From Chryseobacterium gleum (GTDB lineage Bacteria; Bacteroidota; Bacteroidia; UBA10329), in contig CAMCFW010000199.1 in NCBI GenBank assembly GCA_945874195.1, positions 1 through 5,088 of the forward strand: a stretch of DNA of 5,088 nucleotides. The letters run 5' to 3'. The notes below the pieces were generated by a model. The model was given only the letters and a program-made list of their open reading frames with translations, did not search any database and had not been told where the DNA came from. Position numbers and translations under genes: made by a program. Positions within the stretch are counted from its first letter, which is position 1; each line of letters opens with the position of its first letter. This document shows positions 1-5,088 of the stretch, piece after piece.

Positions 1-386
1 TGTTGCTCAGTGCAAAGTTCCCGGATGTCGGCAAAGTGATTGAAATGGACTGATTCGATCTGTTGCTGCAACCGTCCTATAACCACCAATTGCGAATCTA
101 CCGCTGCTTGATCATTCCTGGACAACTGAGAATATAAACCATTTCGGGCAGTCATCATCTCCTGATCCAACTGTCTGATTGAGGCGCGATGACCAACTAT
201 CAATTCCTCGTAGGCTTGATTTTGTGATTCCGAAAAATTGAGCCGTTCGCTAATCACTTTCTTTATTTCCCCAGGTCTCTGGTGTGGTCCGTTACTTGGC
301 TTTCCCAAGAAAAAAAGGCTGACCATGATCAGATTAAGAACTACCATGATGATGACCAGAAGGCCTAGAAAACGTGTCTTATTCAT
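1..386 (-). CDS. Spy/CpxP-like periplasmic sensor or chaperone, partial (C-terminus beyond the left edge)
   Basis: The reading frame opens with ATG at 386-384 and stays open to the left edge, giving 128 residues without a stop. Residues about 6-27 (FLGLLVIIMVVLNLIMVSLF) are one strongly hydrophobic segment, so this is a signal anchor or uncleaved signal; the rest should lie in the periplasm. Residues 40-128 are predicted helical and charged. They show the two-motif layout of the Spy/CpxP/heavy-metal-sensor superfamily: a first motif at LNFSESQNQAYEEL (49-62), equivalent to the LTxxQ motif, and a second near HFADIRELCTEQ (117-128), equivalent to the 'HF..IR.LCTPEQ' form. Members bind misfolded proteins or metals in the periplasm, or modulate a regulator. 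The ATG follows directly on the TAA of the anti-sigma-like gene, so the two are almost certainly co-translated. The position after a sigma/anti-sigma pair suggests a periplasmic input or effector arm of that module. Family assignment is fairly secure; ligand and exact role are inferred. Confidence 0.72.
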   Translation of the reverse strand, partial: MNKTRFLGLLVIIMVVLNLIMVSLFFLGKPSNGPHQRPGEIKKVISERLNFSESQNQAYEELIVGHRASIRQLDQEMMTARNGLYSQLSRNDQAAVDSQLVVIGRLQQQIESVHFNHFADIRELCTEQ

Positions 387-659
387 TTAATAAAGCTGAT
401 TCGATGTTTGAATTCCCATTGCGGATGTTAACTCGTTGGTTGACTGAGACGAACGACCCTCGAAATACTCATTTCGGAACATGAAAGTATTGACCGTTAT
501 GAGCAAAGCAACCGAAGCTGCTGCCATCCAGATCCAAGTATTCGGCAATGAATCGGCTTCGACTTTTGAAACCCGAGCATCCAACTGTCGCTTCAAATGT
601 ATTGGCGGTTCAACCCGTTTCACGGCTGCCAGCAGGTTCAATTCGTTCATTTCTTCCAT
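387..659 (-). CDS. Small single-pass membrane protein, putative anti-sigma factor
   Basis: This protein has 90 residues. The N-terminal ~40 residues are soluble and charged, with the stretch NLLAAVKRVEPPIHLKRQLD (8-27), which resembles the 'L..VK.VEPP..L..R' opening of small proteins often found after Bacteroidota ECF sigma genes. One membrane helix follows at about 42-61 (TWIWMAAASVALLITVNTFM), then a short polar tail of ~29 residues. The protein contains no cysteine, so the zinc-binding HxxxCxxC anti-sigma (ZAS) motif is absent. The start at 659 lies 29 bp after the sigma stop; Met4 (650) is an alternative. Its TAA abuts the ATG of the Spy-like gene. Position and topology (cytoplasmic head, one helix, short outer tail) suggest an anti-sigma factor that holds the sigma factor at the membrane. 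That function is inferred from context and layout, not from a catalytic or binding motif. Confidence 0.7.
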   Translation of the reverse strand: MEEMNELNLLAAVKRVEPPIHLKRQLDARVSKVEADSLPNTWIWMAAASVALLITVNTFMFRNEYFEGRSSQSTNELTSAMGIQTSNQLY

Positions 660-688
660 TGTTGCCGGTTGCTTTGACGCCTTAGCTG

Positions 689-1174
689 CTATAATCCTTC
701 GCTCCTATCCAATTCTATCCTGAGATTGGCTTTTGCCCTCGACAAAAGCGATTCGATTGCCTTCACCGATTGATCCATCACCTCCGCAATTTCCTTCTGC
801 GACAGGCCTTCCAAGGTCTTCAGCAGCAACACGGTTTTCTGTCGCTCCGGTAGTCGGTTCATGCAACGGAAAATGCGTTCGGTGGCCTCTTTGTTCTCCA
901 GTTGAATTCCAGGATGATCGAATGTTGAGAAAACGGCTGAATCTTCCAGTACATCGGTCTGAATGAAAAGATGGAATCCGAAGCGTTTCTGCCGTTTTTT
1001 CGCCTTCAGGAAATCGAGACACTGATTGATGGTGATCCGATAGATCCAAGTTCTGAGTTCGGAAGTACCCTTAAACCCAGCCATTTTCGAATGCACCTTC
1101 ATAAACACGTCCTGGGTCACTTCTTCTGCATCGTGCGTGTTCTGCAGGTAGTTGAGGCACAGGTTGAACACCAT
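689..1174 (-). CDS. ECF-family RNA polymerase sigma factor (sigma-70 type); true start probably upstream of 1174
   Basis: This directs RNA polymerase to a stress regulon. Region 2 covers about residues 1-64: DAEEVTQDVFMKVH (15-28) is the core-binding helix of region 2.2, and FKGTSELRTWIYRITINQCL (34-53) covers regions 2.3-2.4, which melt and bind the -10 element. A basic linker (KAKKRQKR) and variable spacer follow. Region 4 spans about 97-155, with LPERQKTVLLL and the helix-turn-helix at LSQKEIAEVMDQSVKAIESL (124-143) for -35 recognition. The length, 161 residues from the ATG at 1174, is slightly short. The frame upstream reads NSQFDHIYQQHSG before that Met, which is the usual start of region 2.1, so the 1174 Met is probably internal. 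No ATG, GTG or TTG occurs between it and the in-frame TAG at 1225-1223; ATC at 1216-1214 is the best-placed candidate. The family is sure; the exact start is not. Confidence 0.93.
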   Translation of the reverse strand: MVFNLCLNYLQNTHDAEEVTQDVFMKVHSKMAGFKGTSELRTWIYRITINQCLDFLKAKKRQKRFGFHLFIQTDVLEDSAVFSTFDHPGIQLENKEATERIFRCMNRLPERQKTVLLLKTLEGLSQKEIAEVMDQSVKAIESLLSRAKANLRIELDRSEGL

Positions 1175-1225
1175 GCCCGAATGTTGCTGATAGATATGGT
1201 CGAACTGCGAATTGATGAGAAACTA

Positions 1226-1289
1226 GGGACTTGTTGGCCTTAAAATTACGAGGATAGTCGCATGGTATCCACCGAGTCCAAAAGACCTA
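1226..1289 (-). other. Gap between the VTT gene and the sigma gene
   Basis: About 64 bp separate the VTT stop from the TAG that closes the sigma frame upstream. I see no hairpin with a T-run that would act as an intrinsic terminator, so read-through from the VTT gene is possible. Apart from the weak -7-like element, nothing else stands out. Confidence 0.4.
1241..1248 (-). promoter_or_regulatory. Candidate -7 element for the sigma factor gene
   Basis: On the minus strand this reads TAATTTTA, which matches the Bacteroidota -7 consensus TAnnTTTG except for the last base. No TTG lies at the expected 17-23 bp upstream, so the -33 element is poor. It ends 24 bp before the ATC codon at 1216, nearly the same distance as the better promoters in this window lie from their starts. 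An autoregulated ECF sigma gene may use another promoter type, and the gene may also be transcribed from the VTT gene upstream. This is a tentative call. Confidence 0.25.
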
Positions 1290-1862
1290 TTATTCAAACC
1301 AAGTGACCATCCAATGTTTCCCAACCATGAGGATCCCGTAGTTCAAAAGAATATTGAACGGGAAAGCGATCATGGTACCGATAAGCGAGTGTTTCCATTT
1401 GATGCTGGACAAAGCCAAGGCATAATTTACGGGAGGCGAAACATAAAGAATGAGCCGAAGAATGATGGTGGTCTTGATGGGATGTTCGGTGAGGCGCAAC
1501 ATCTGTTTCCTTATAAATGGTTGCTTGATCTCAGAAAGTGCTTGGCCGGCTAACGAACGAACAAAGAAAAAATGAACCGTAACGGCAACCACGCTTGCCA
1601 CATATCCGATCGCCATTCCTTCAAATCCAGAGTAGACCATGAAGCCAATGAAAAGGAAGATGACTCCCGGAATGTTCATAAGAGTGCCAACGGTGTAGGC
1701 AAGGATGAAGAGAATTACTCCGAAACTACCGGCATCGACAATTGATTGGGTTAGAAAACTGATGCTGAAAAACCGTTGTAAAGGTGAGTGCCGCCCCAGA
1801 TACATGAGCAGCAGAGACAACATCAGCAATATGACCACCCTTATGAAGCTTTTCTCTGACAA
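1290..1862 (-). CDS. VTT-domain (TVP38/TMEM64, DedA-like) integral membrane protein
   Basis: This is a 190-residue, highly hydrophobic protein. Membrane segments are seen at about 7-23, 47-62, 65-80, 84-101, 131-151 and 158-180, several probably being the re-entrant helices of the VTT fold. Family signatures are GTLMNIPGVIFLFIGFMVY (59-77), the FFFVRSLAG stretch (98-106, the 'F..R..G' motif), and LRLILYVSPPVNYALALSSI (135-154, the 'R....P...N' motif). Proteins of this superfamily act as lipid scramblases or transporters (DedA, TMEM41B, VMP1), and in bacteria loss often disturbs membrane potential, lipid carrier recycling and envelope stress. The start is TTG at 1862-1860: the frame upstream runs only five codons to a stop at 1880-1878 and has no ATG. 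A good promoter lies just upstream. It precedes the sigma module on the same strand, so a shared envelope role is possible but unproven. The substrate cannot be told from sequence. Confidence 0.85.
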   Translation of the reverse strand: MSEKSFIRVVILLMLSLLLMYLGRHSPLQRFFSISFLTQSIVDAGSFGVILFILAYTVGTLMNIPGVIFLFIGFMVYSGFEGMAIGYVASVVAVTVHFFFVRSLAGQALSEIKQPFIRKQMLRLTEHPIKTTIILRLILYVSPPVNYALALSSIKWKHSLIGTMIAFPFNILLNYGILMVGKHWMVTWFE

Positions 1863-1887
1863 GGTCTCAGCGGTTGATTAATCCAAG

Positions 1888-1919
1888 GAAAACTACATTA
1901 TTTCGTTGACTTACAACAA
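1888..1919 (-). promoter_or_regulatory. Candidate promoter of the VTT gene
   Basis: On the minus strand TTGTTG (1919-1914) is followed after 18 bp by TAGTTTTC (1895-1888). This fits the Bacteroidota layout TTG-N17-23-TAnnTTTG with one mismatch, in the last base of the -7 element. It ends 25 bp before the TTG start codon at 1862, which implies a leader of roughly 20 nt and supports that start. Seen in sequence; activity is inferred. Confidence 0.5.
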
Positions 1920-1930
1920 CCCTGAATTCT

Positions 1931-1950
1931 ACCTGCTACCAACAACAGGT
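1931..1950. repeat. Small inverted repeat between divergent promoters
   Basis: ACCTG (1931-1935) and CAGGT (1946-1950) are exact inverted arms around a 10-bp spacer, with one further matching pair inside (1937/1944). It lies upstream of both candidate promoters. It could be a dimer binding site, but arms of 5 bp occur often by chance. Confidence 0.25.
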
Positions 1951-1973
1951 GGTTAATTAGGATGTTGCGTAGG

Positions 1974-2002
1974 TTCAGAAATAACTTTTTCAGATAGTTT
2001 TG
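1974..2002 (+). promoter_or_regulatory. Candidate promoter of the acyl-CoA dehydrogenase operon
   Basis: TAGTTTTG at 1995-2002 is an exact match to the Bacteroidota -7 consensus TAnnTTTG. At the right distance (18 bp upstream) lies TTC (1974-1976), a one-base mismatch to the -33 TTG; a true TTG at 1965-1967 is too far, at 27 bp. The element ends 23 bp before the ATG at 2026, giving a leader of about 15-18 nt. The leader is A-rich with AGAGAGA just before the ATG, as expected where Shine-Dalgarno pairing is little used. The weak -33 element may mean activator dependence. Confidence 0.5.
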
Positions 2003-2025
2003 TCCACCTAAAAAATTCAGAGAGA

Positions 2026-3825
2026 ATGGCCAAAGAATACATGAGTATGCGCAACCTGCGCTTTCTACTTCACGAAGTATTGAACGTTGAGCAGTTGACC
2101 GCATACGAGAAGTATGCAGAACATACCAAGGAAGGTTTTGACATGATGCTCGATTCGGCCAAACAGATCTCCGACAGTCTGCTTTTTCCCATCTACACAG
2201 AAATGGATGAGAAAAAACCCGTTATGGGCGATGGCATCGTTCACGTTCATCCGGGCATAAAAGAGATCATGCGCGAGACCGGGCAAAGCGGATGGATCGT
2301 TGCCCAAGAGGACTTTCACCATGGCGGACAACAGATGCCAGCAACGGTTTACAATGCAGCGAATTTCATTTTCCATGCTGCAAATACTTCAGCTGCTTCC
2401 TATTTCGGATTGACAATGGGTTCTGCCGAGCTTATTTCAGCCTTCGGAAGTAAGGAACTACAAGAAACCTACATGACCAGAATGTTTTCTGGAGAATGGC
2501 AAGGAACAATGGCTCTTACCGAGCCACATGCCGGCAGTTCGTTGGGCGATATTTACACTTCTGCATCAGAAGTTGGTGATGGTTCATACAAGATCAAAGG
2601 ACACAAGATCTTCATTTCGGCAGGAGACCATGACGGTGTTGAAAATGTGGTGCATCTGATGTTGGCCAAGATTGATGGCGCGCCTGCCGGAACGAAAGGT
2701 ATTTCGCTCTTCGTGGTTCCGAAGCATCGGCCCGAGAATGGAAAATTGGTACCGAATGACGTGTTTACTGCAGGTTTCGAAGGAAAAATGGGCATGAAAG
2801 GTTGTCCTGTCGCTCACCTTGTAATGGGAGATAACGACAACTGTCTTGGCTGGTTGGTAGGCGAACCGAATAACGGGCTTCGCTACATGTTCCAGATGAT
2901 GAACGGAGCACGAATCAGCGTAGGAATGATGAGTTCAGCCCTATCTTCTGCCGCTTATTATGCTTCGTTGGAATACGCAAACGAGCGCCCGCAGGGCCGA
3001 TCGCTTTCCAACCGCGATATGGAAAGTCCGCAGGAACTGATCATCAATTATGCTGATGTGAGAAGAATGTTGCTCTTCCAAAAATCGGTGATGGAGGGAA
3101 GTCTGTCGTTGGTCTGCCAGTGCGCTTTCTATGCCGACATGGCCCGCGTGACCACAGGCGATGAACAGACCAAATATCAATTGCTGCTCGACCTTCTGAC
3201 CCCAATGGCCAAATCGTACCCTGCCGAAATGAGTGTGCAGAGCACAAGCCAAGGAATGCAGGTGCTCGGTGGTGCGGGCTATTGTTCAGATTTCCCGCTT
3301 CAACAATACTATCGCGATACACGCATCAACCCGATCTATGAAGGAACCACAGGCATTCAGGCGATGGACCTACTCGGAAGAAAGGTGACGGCAAAAATGG
3401 GCTCATCAGTGATAGCCTTCGGTGGAGAACTTCAACAGACCATTAAAGCCGCAATGGCGGTCGAGAGTTTGAAACCCTATGCAGAGAGACTAGGTGCATC
3501 AGCAACCAAATTTCAGGAAGTGACCATGAAATTGATGGGGTTGGCCCAAAATGAGGCTCCTGAGGTGTTTCTGGCGGATGCCACACTCTATCTTGAAAAC
3601 GCTGGAATTCTTGCTGTTGCGTGGCAATGGCTGAAGCAAGCATTGGTGATAGAAGCCAGATTGGCAGAGAACCCAGCCGGAGAGGAATTCAAATTCTATA
3701 AGGGAAAGCAAGCTGCGTTCGAATATTTCTATGAGTACGAATTGCCAAAATCGATAGGTCTTACTAAACGCCTCTTGAGCGATAATCGCCTGACCCTGAC
3801 ACTCGATCCGCAATTTCTGAACTGA
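2026..3825 (+). CDS. Acyl-CoA dehydrogenase, large (~600-residue) FAD-dependent type
   Basis: This oxidises acyl-CoA to trans-2-enoyl-CoA with FAD, the first step of beta-oxidation, passing electrons to an electron-transfer flavoprotein; it is cytoplasmic. It has 599 residues, versus ~380 for classical short/medium-chain enzymes, so it belongs to the longer bacterial subgroup that includes the DmdC-like (methylmercaptopropionyl-CoA) dehydrogenases. The N-terminal part opens with MRNLRFLLHEVL (8-19), typical of that subgroup. The helical domain runs to ~155, followed by the FAD/substrate beta domain with TMALTEPHAGSSLGD (161-175) and KIKGHKIFISAGDHD (189-203). The C-terminal helical domain has MQVLGGAGY (411-419) and YRDTRINPIYEGTTGIQ (429-445), in which Glu439 matches the catalytic base of the family (the Glu of IYEGT). 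Residues ~455-599 form the extra C-terminal helical domain of the subgroup. The ATG at 2026 fits the promoter; Met6 and Met8 are alternatives. It leads a tight three-gene operon. Chain-length specificity cannot be read here. Confidence 0.93.
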   Translation: MAKEYMSMRNLRFLLHEVLNVEQLTAYEKYAEHTKEGFDMMLDSAKQISDSLLFPIYTEMDEKKPVMGDGIVHVHPGIKEIMRETGQSGWIVAQEDFHHGGQQMPATVYNAANFIFHAANTSAASYFGLTMGSAELISAFGSKELQETYMTRMFSGEWQGTMALTEPHAGSSLGDIYTSASEVGDGSYKIKGHKIFISAGDHDGVENVVHLMLAKIDGAPAGTKGISLFVVPKHRPENGKLVPNDVFTAGFEGKMGMKGCPVAHLVMGDNDNCLGWLVGEPNNGLRYMFQMMNGARISVGMMSSALSSAAYYASLEYANERPQGRSLSNRDMESPQELIINYADVRRMLLFQKSVMEGSLSLVCQCAFYADMARVTTGDEQTKYQLLLDLLTPMAKSYPAEMSVQSTSQGMQVLGGAGYCSDFPLQQYYRDTRINPIYEGTTGIQAMDLLGRKVTAKMGSSVIAFGGELQQTIKAAMAVESLKPYAERLGASATKFQEVTMKLMGLAQNEAPEVFLADATLYLENAGILAVAWQWLKQALVIEARLAENPAGEEFKFYKGKQAAFEYFYEYELPKSIGLTKRLLSDNRLTLTLDPQFLN

Positions 3826-3831
3826 CCCGCC

Positions 3832-4650
3832 ATGAGCTACGAACATTTTAAGTACACGCTTCAAGATAATGTGGCTCATGTTGTAATTGATCGGCCCGAA
3901 AAGGTCAACTCGTTGAATGAAAAGGGATGGGAAGAACTCAAGGCCATTTTCGAGCTTATAGACCGCGAACCTGAAGCACGGGTGGCCGTTCTTTCTGGAA
4001 AAGGCAAACTTTTCTGTGCAGGAATTGACCTGCAGATGCTCATGTCTGTAAAGAATGTAGAACAGATTGAATGTGCAGGAAGAAGAAGCGAAAAAATTCT
4101 TCAGTTCATACTACAGCTTCAGGGCTGTGTTAATGCCATTGAGCGATGTTCAAAACCGGTGATCGCGGCCGTTCATGGCGGGTGTATAGGTGGTGGTGTC
4201 GACATCATTGCGGCCTGCGACCTTCGCTATTGTTCGGCTGATGCCTATTTTACCATCAAAGAGATCGATATGGGGATGGTGGCCGACCTGGGCACTTTGC
4301 AACGACTTCCAAAATTTGTAAAACCTGCAGCAGTTGCAGAAATGGCCTATACCGGAAGGAATGTTGGGGCAGCAGAGGCGAAAGAGATCGGCCTGGTGAA
4401 TGATCATTATGCAGATAGGGCGACCTTGATGATCGAAGTGAACAGGTTGGCTGGCACCATTGCATCAAAATCGCCAATTTCCATCCGAGGAACGAAGCAG
4501 ATACTGCTTCACACCAGAGATCATTCTGTGGTAGAAGGACTGAACCACATGGCACTTTGGAATTCGGCAATGCTGCTTTCTGATGACCTCACGCAGGCCT
4601 TCATGGCTTCGATGACCAAAAAAACACCTACTTTCAAAGATTATATCTGA
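3832..4650 (+). CDS. Enoyl-CoA hydratase/isomerase family, probable delta3,5-delta2,4-dienoyl-CoA isomerase
   Basis: This 272-residue crotonase-fold protein follows the dehydrogenase stop by 6 bp. FCAGIDLQML (61-70) and HGGCIGGGVDIIAACDLRYC (115-134) give the oxyanion-hole positions, near Gly64 and Gly121. Recalled against mammalian ECH1, whose acidic residues are Asp176, Glu196 and Asp204 (rat numbering), Asp124, Glu144 and Asp152 stand at exactly the same spacing (20 and 8), in the contexts GGGVDII, IKEID and VADLGTLQRLP. The tail motifs ASKSPISIRGTK (211-222) and RDHSVVEGLNHMALWN (229-244) also resemble ECH1. That enzyme shifts the double bonds of 3,5-dienoyl-CoA to 2,4-dienoyl-CoA, which allows unsaturated fatty acids with odd-numbered double bonds to be degraded reductively. 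Ordinary enoyl-CoA hydratases lack this pattern, usually having two Glu. Crotonase family is certain; the isomerase reaction is a well-supported inference. No Shine-Dalgarno site is visible, and translation is probably coupled to the gene upstream. Confidence 0.9.
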   Translation: MSYEHFKYTLQDNVAHVVIDRPEKVNSLNEKGWEELKAIFELIDREPEARVAVLSGKGKLFCAGIDLQMLMSVKNVEQIECAGRRSEKILQFILQLQGCVNAIERCSKPVIAAVHGGCIGGGVDIIAACDLRYCSADAYFTIKEIDMGMVADLGTLQRLPKFVKPAAVAEMAYTGRNVGAAEAKEIGLVNDHYADRATLMIEVNRLAGTIASKSPISIRGTKQILLHTRDHSVVEGLNHMALWNSAMLLSDDLTQAFMASMTKKTPTFKDYI

Positions 4651-4659
4651 TCTCAAATC

Positions 4660-5088
4660 ATGGAACCGTCCACGTTGGTTGATCTTGTGTTGGATGAGCT
4701 TTCTTATTCCTTGCAGCCATCGCTTAGCATTCGGAGAGTGCTATTGAAGAAAAAGATCGAATTCAACGAGCAGTTGATCAGCTCCATTGAAGATATCCTT
4801 ATCTCAAAAAGTCTGGTGGAGAAACGAGGCGTTGATTCGCAGGGCTATGCAAGATATTCGCTGACCGGAACGGGGCACGATTTCATTCGCACCTTCGGGA
4901 GCTACTCTAAGTTTCTGGAAGGAATTGAAGACGAGAACAAAAAGGTTCAGCGCGCCAGAAAAAAGCAACCTTACAAGGCATACACGGGAGTTGATGGTCA
5001 AACTCCGGCACCTTTTTTTCCGAAGGAAAAATCGTTTTTCAGCAAGAACATTCTGGGTTTTACACTGCTGGGTCTTTTCCTAATAATG
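4660..5088 (+). CDS. Unrecognised protein with winged-helix-like N-terminal domain and membrane segment, partial (3' end beyond window)
   Basis: The frame opens with ATG at 4660, 9 bp after the isomerase stop, and stays open for 143 codons to the right edge. I do not recognise a named family. Residues ~1-88 look like a winged helix: helices at about 4-17, 22-31 (SIRRVLLKKK) and 35-51 (NEQLISSIEDILISKSL), then a wing-like hairpin EKRGVDSQGYARYSLTGTG (54-72). The 'Y.LT..G' ending is common to winged-helix regulators. A charged, probably coiled or extended basic linker follows (EDENKKVQRARKKQ, 90-103), then a Pro/Phe-rich stretch. A hydrophobic run begins at ~130 (NILGFTLLGLFLIM) and is cut by the window end, so at least one membrane helix is expected. 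This points to a DNA- or protein-binding head on the cytoplasmic face of the membrane. Co-transcription with the fatty-acid genes suggests a link to lipid metabolism. Function unknown. Confidence 0.75.
   Translation, partial: MEPSTLVDLVLDELSYSLQPSLSIRRVLLKKKIEFNEQLISSIEDILISKSLVEKRGVDSQGYARYSLTGTGHDFIRTFGSYSKFLEGIEDENKKVQRARKKQPYKAYTGVDGQTPAPFFPKEKSFFSKNILGFTLLGLFLIM

Larger units (their letters stand above)
1863..2025. other. Divergent intergenic region
   Basis: This 163-bp non-coding stretch lies between the divergent VTT and acyl-CoA dehydrogenase genes. It holds one candidate promoter for each direction and a small inverted repeat between them. A short minus-strand open frame across it (2104-1898) shows no recognisable protein character and overlaps the dehydrogenase start, so I do not treat it as a gene. 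Confidence 0.7.

Noticed and set aside
481..1243. Plus-strand open frames of 77-90 codons opposite the sigma and anti-sigma genes
   Set aside because: They are antisense to clearly recognisable proteins, and their translations are low-complexity and without family features.
1246..1263. Minus-strand five-codon ORF (MRLSS) upstream of the sigma gene, a possible leader peptide
   Set aside because: It is too short to distinguish from chance, and no attenuator hairpin is visible; it also lies upstream of the candidate -7 element.
1214..1289. Frameshift explanation for the missing sigma start
   Set aside because: I read the other two minus-strand frames back towards the VTT stop. Neither offers an ATG, GTG or TTG leading into the sigma frame without a stop, so a single indel does not restore a normal start.
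1226..1289. Autoregulatory ECF-type promoter (AAC-type -35 and CGT-type -10) before the sigma gene
   Set aside because: A CGT occurs near 1249-1251, but no AAC-type -35 lies at the usual 16-17 bp spacing.
1898..2104. Minus-strand 68-codon open frame covering much of the divergent intergenic region
   Set aside because: It overlaps the dehydrogenase promoter and start, resembles no protein I know, and its 3' part overlaps the VTT promoter region.
3826..3831. Internal promoter or terminator between dehydrogenase and isomerase genes
   Set aside because: Only 6 bp separate the genes; the layout fits co-translation in one operon.
3499..3879. 126-codon open frame on the minus strand inside the dehydrogenase gene
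   Set aside because: It lies fully opposite strongly conserved coding sequence, has no recognisable domain and no promoter; it is a shadow of the real gene.

Overview
The window looks like chromosomal DNA of a member of the Bacteroidota, probably a Flavobacteriales-like lineage. The reasons are the family content (an ECF sigma factor of the Bacteroidota RpoE-like type, followed by a small anti-sigma-like membrane protein and a Spy/CpxP-like protein), candidate promoters resembling the Bacteroidota form TTG-N17-23-TAnnTTTG, and the lack of clear Shine-Dalgarno sites. No rRNA, tRNA, CRISPR array, insertion sequence or phage gene is visible. Seven protein genes cover nearly the whole window, in two divergent groups separated by a 163-bp intergenic region at 1863-2025.

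Left half, minus strand (read right to left): a VTT/DedA-type membrane protein (1862-1290, TTG start), an ECF sigma factor (about 1174, more likely about 1216, to 689), a 90-residue single-pass membrane protein in the anti-sigma position (659-387), and the first 128 codons of a Spy/CpxP-like periplasmic sensor or chaperone (386 to beyond the left edge). The last three form a tight envelope-stress-type regulatory module: the sigma stop and the next start are 29 bp apart, and the final pair are joined directly stop-to-start. The sigma gene is odd: recognisable sigma sequence continues upstream of its first ATG, but the in-frame extension has no ATG, GTG or TTG before a stop.

Right half, plus strand: a compact operon of a ~600-residue acyl-CoA dehydrogenase (2026-3825), an enoyl-CoA hydratase/isomerase family protein that carries the three acidic residues of delta3,5-delta2,4-dienoyl-CoA isomerase (3832-4650), and the first 143 codons of a protein with a winged-helix-like N-terminal domain, a basic linker and the beginning of a membrane segment (4660 to beyond the right edge). 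Gaps are 6 and 9 bp. The first two genes point to beta-oxidation, including rearrangement of unsaturated acyl-CoA intermediates. The third has no obvious metabolic role and is the least understood gene here.

The intergenic region carries one candidate promoter for each direction and a small inverted repeat between them. I see no spectacular new system. The points most worth checking are the missing sigma start codon, the membrane-tethered winged-helix protein in a fatty-acid operon, and the non-ZAS anti-sigma/Spy-like sensor pair.
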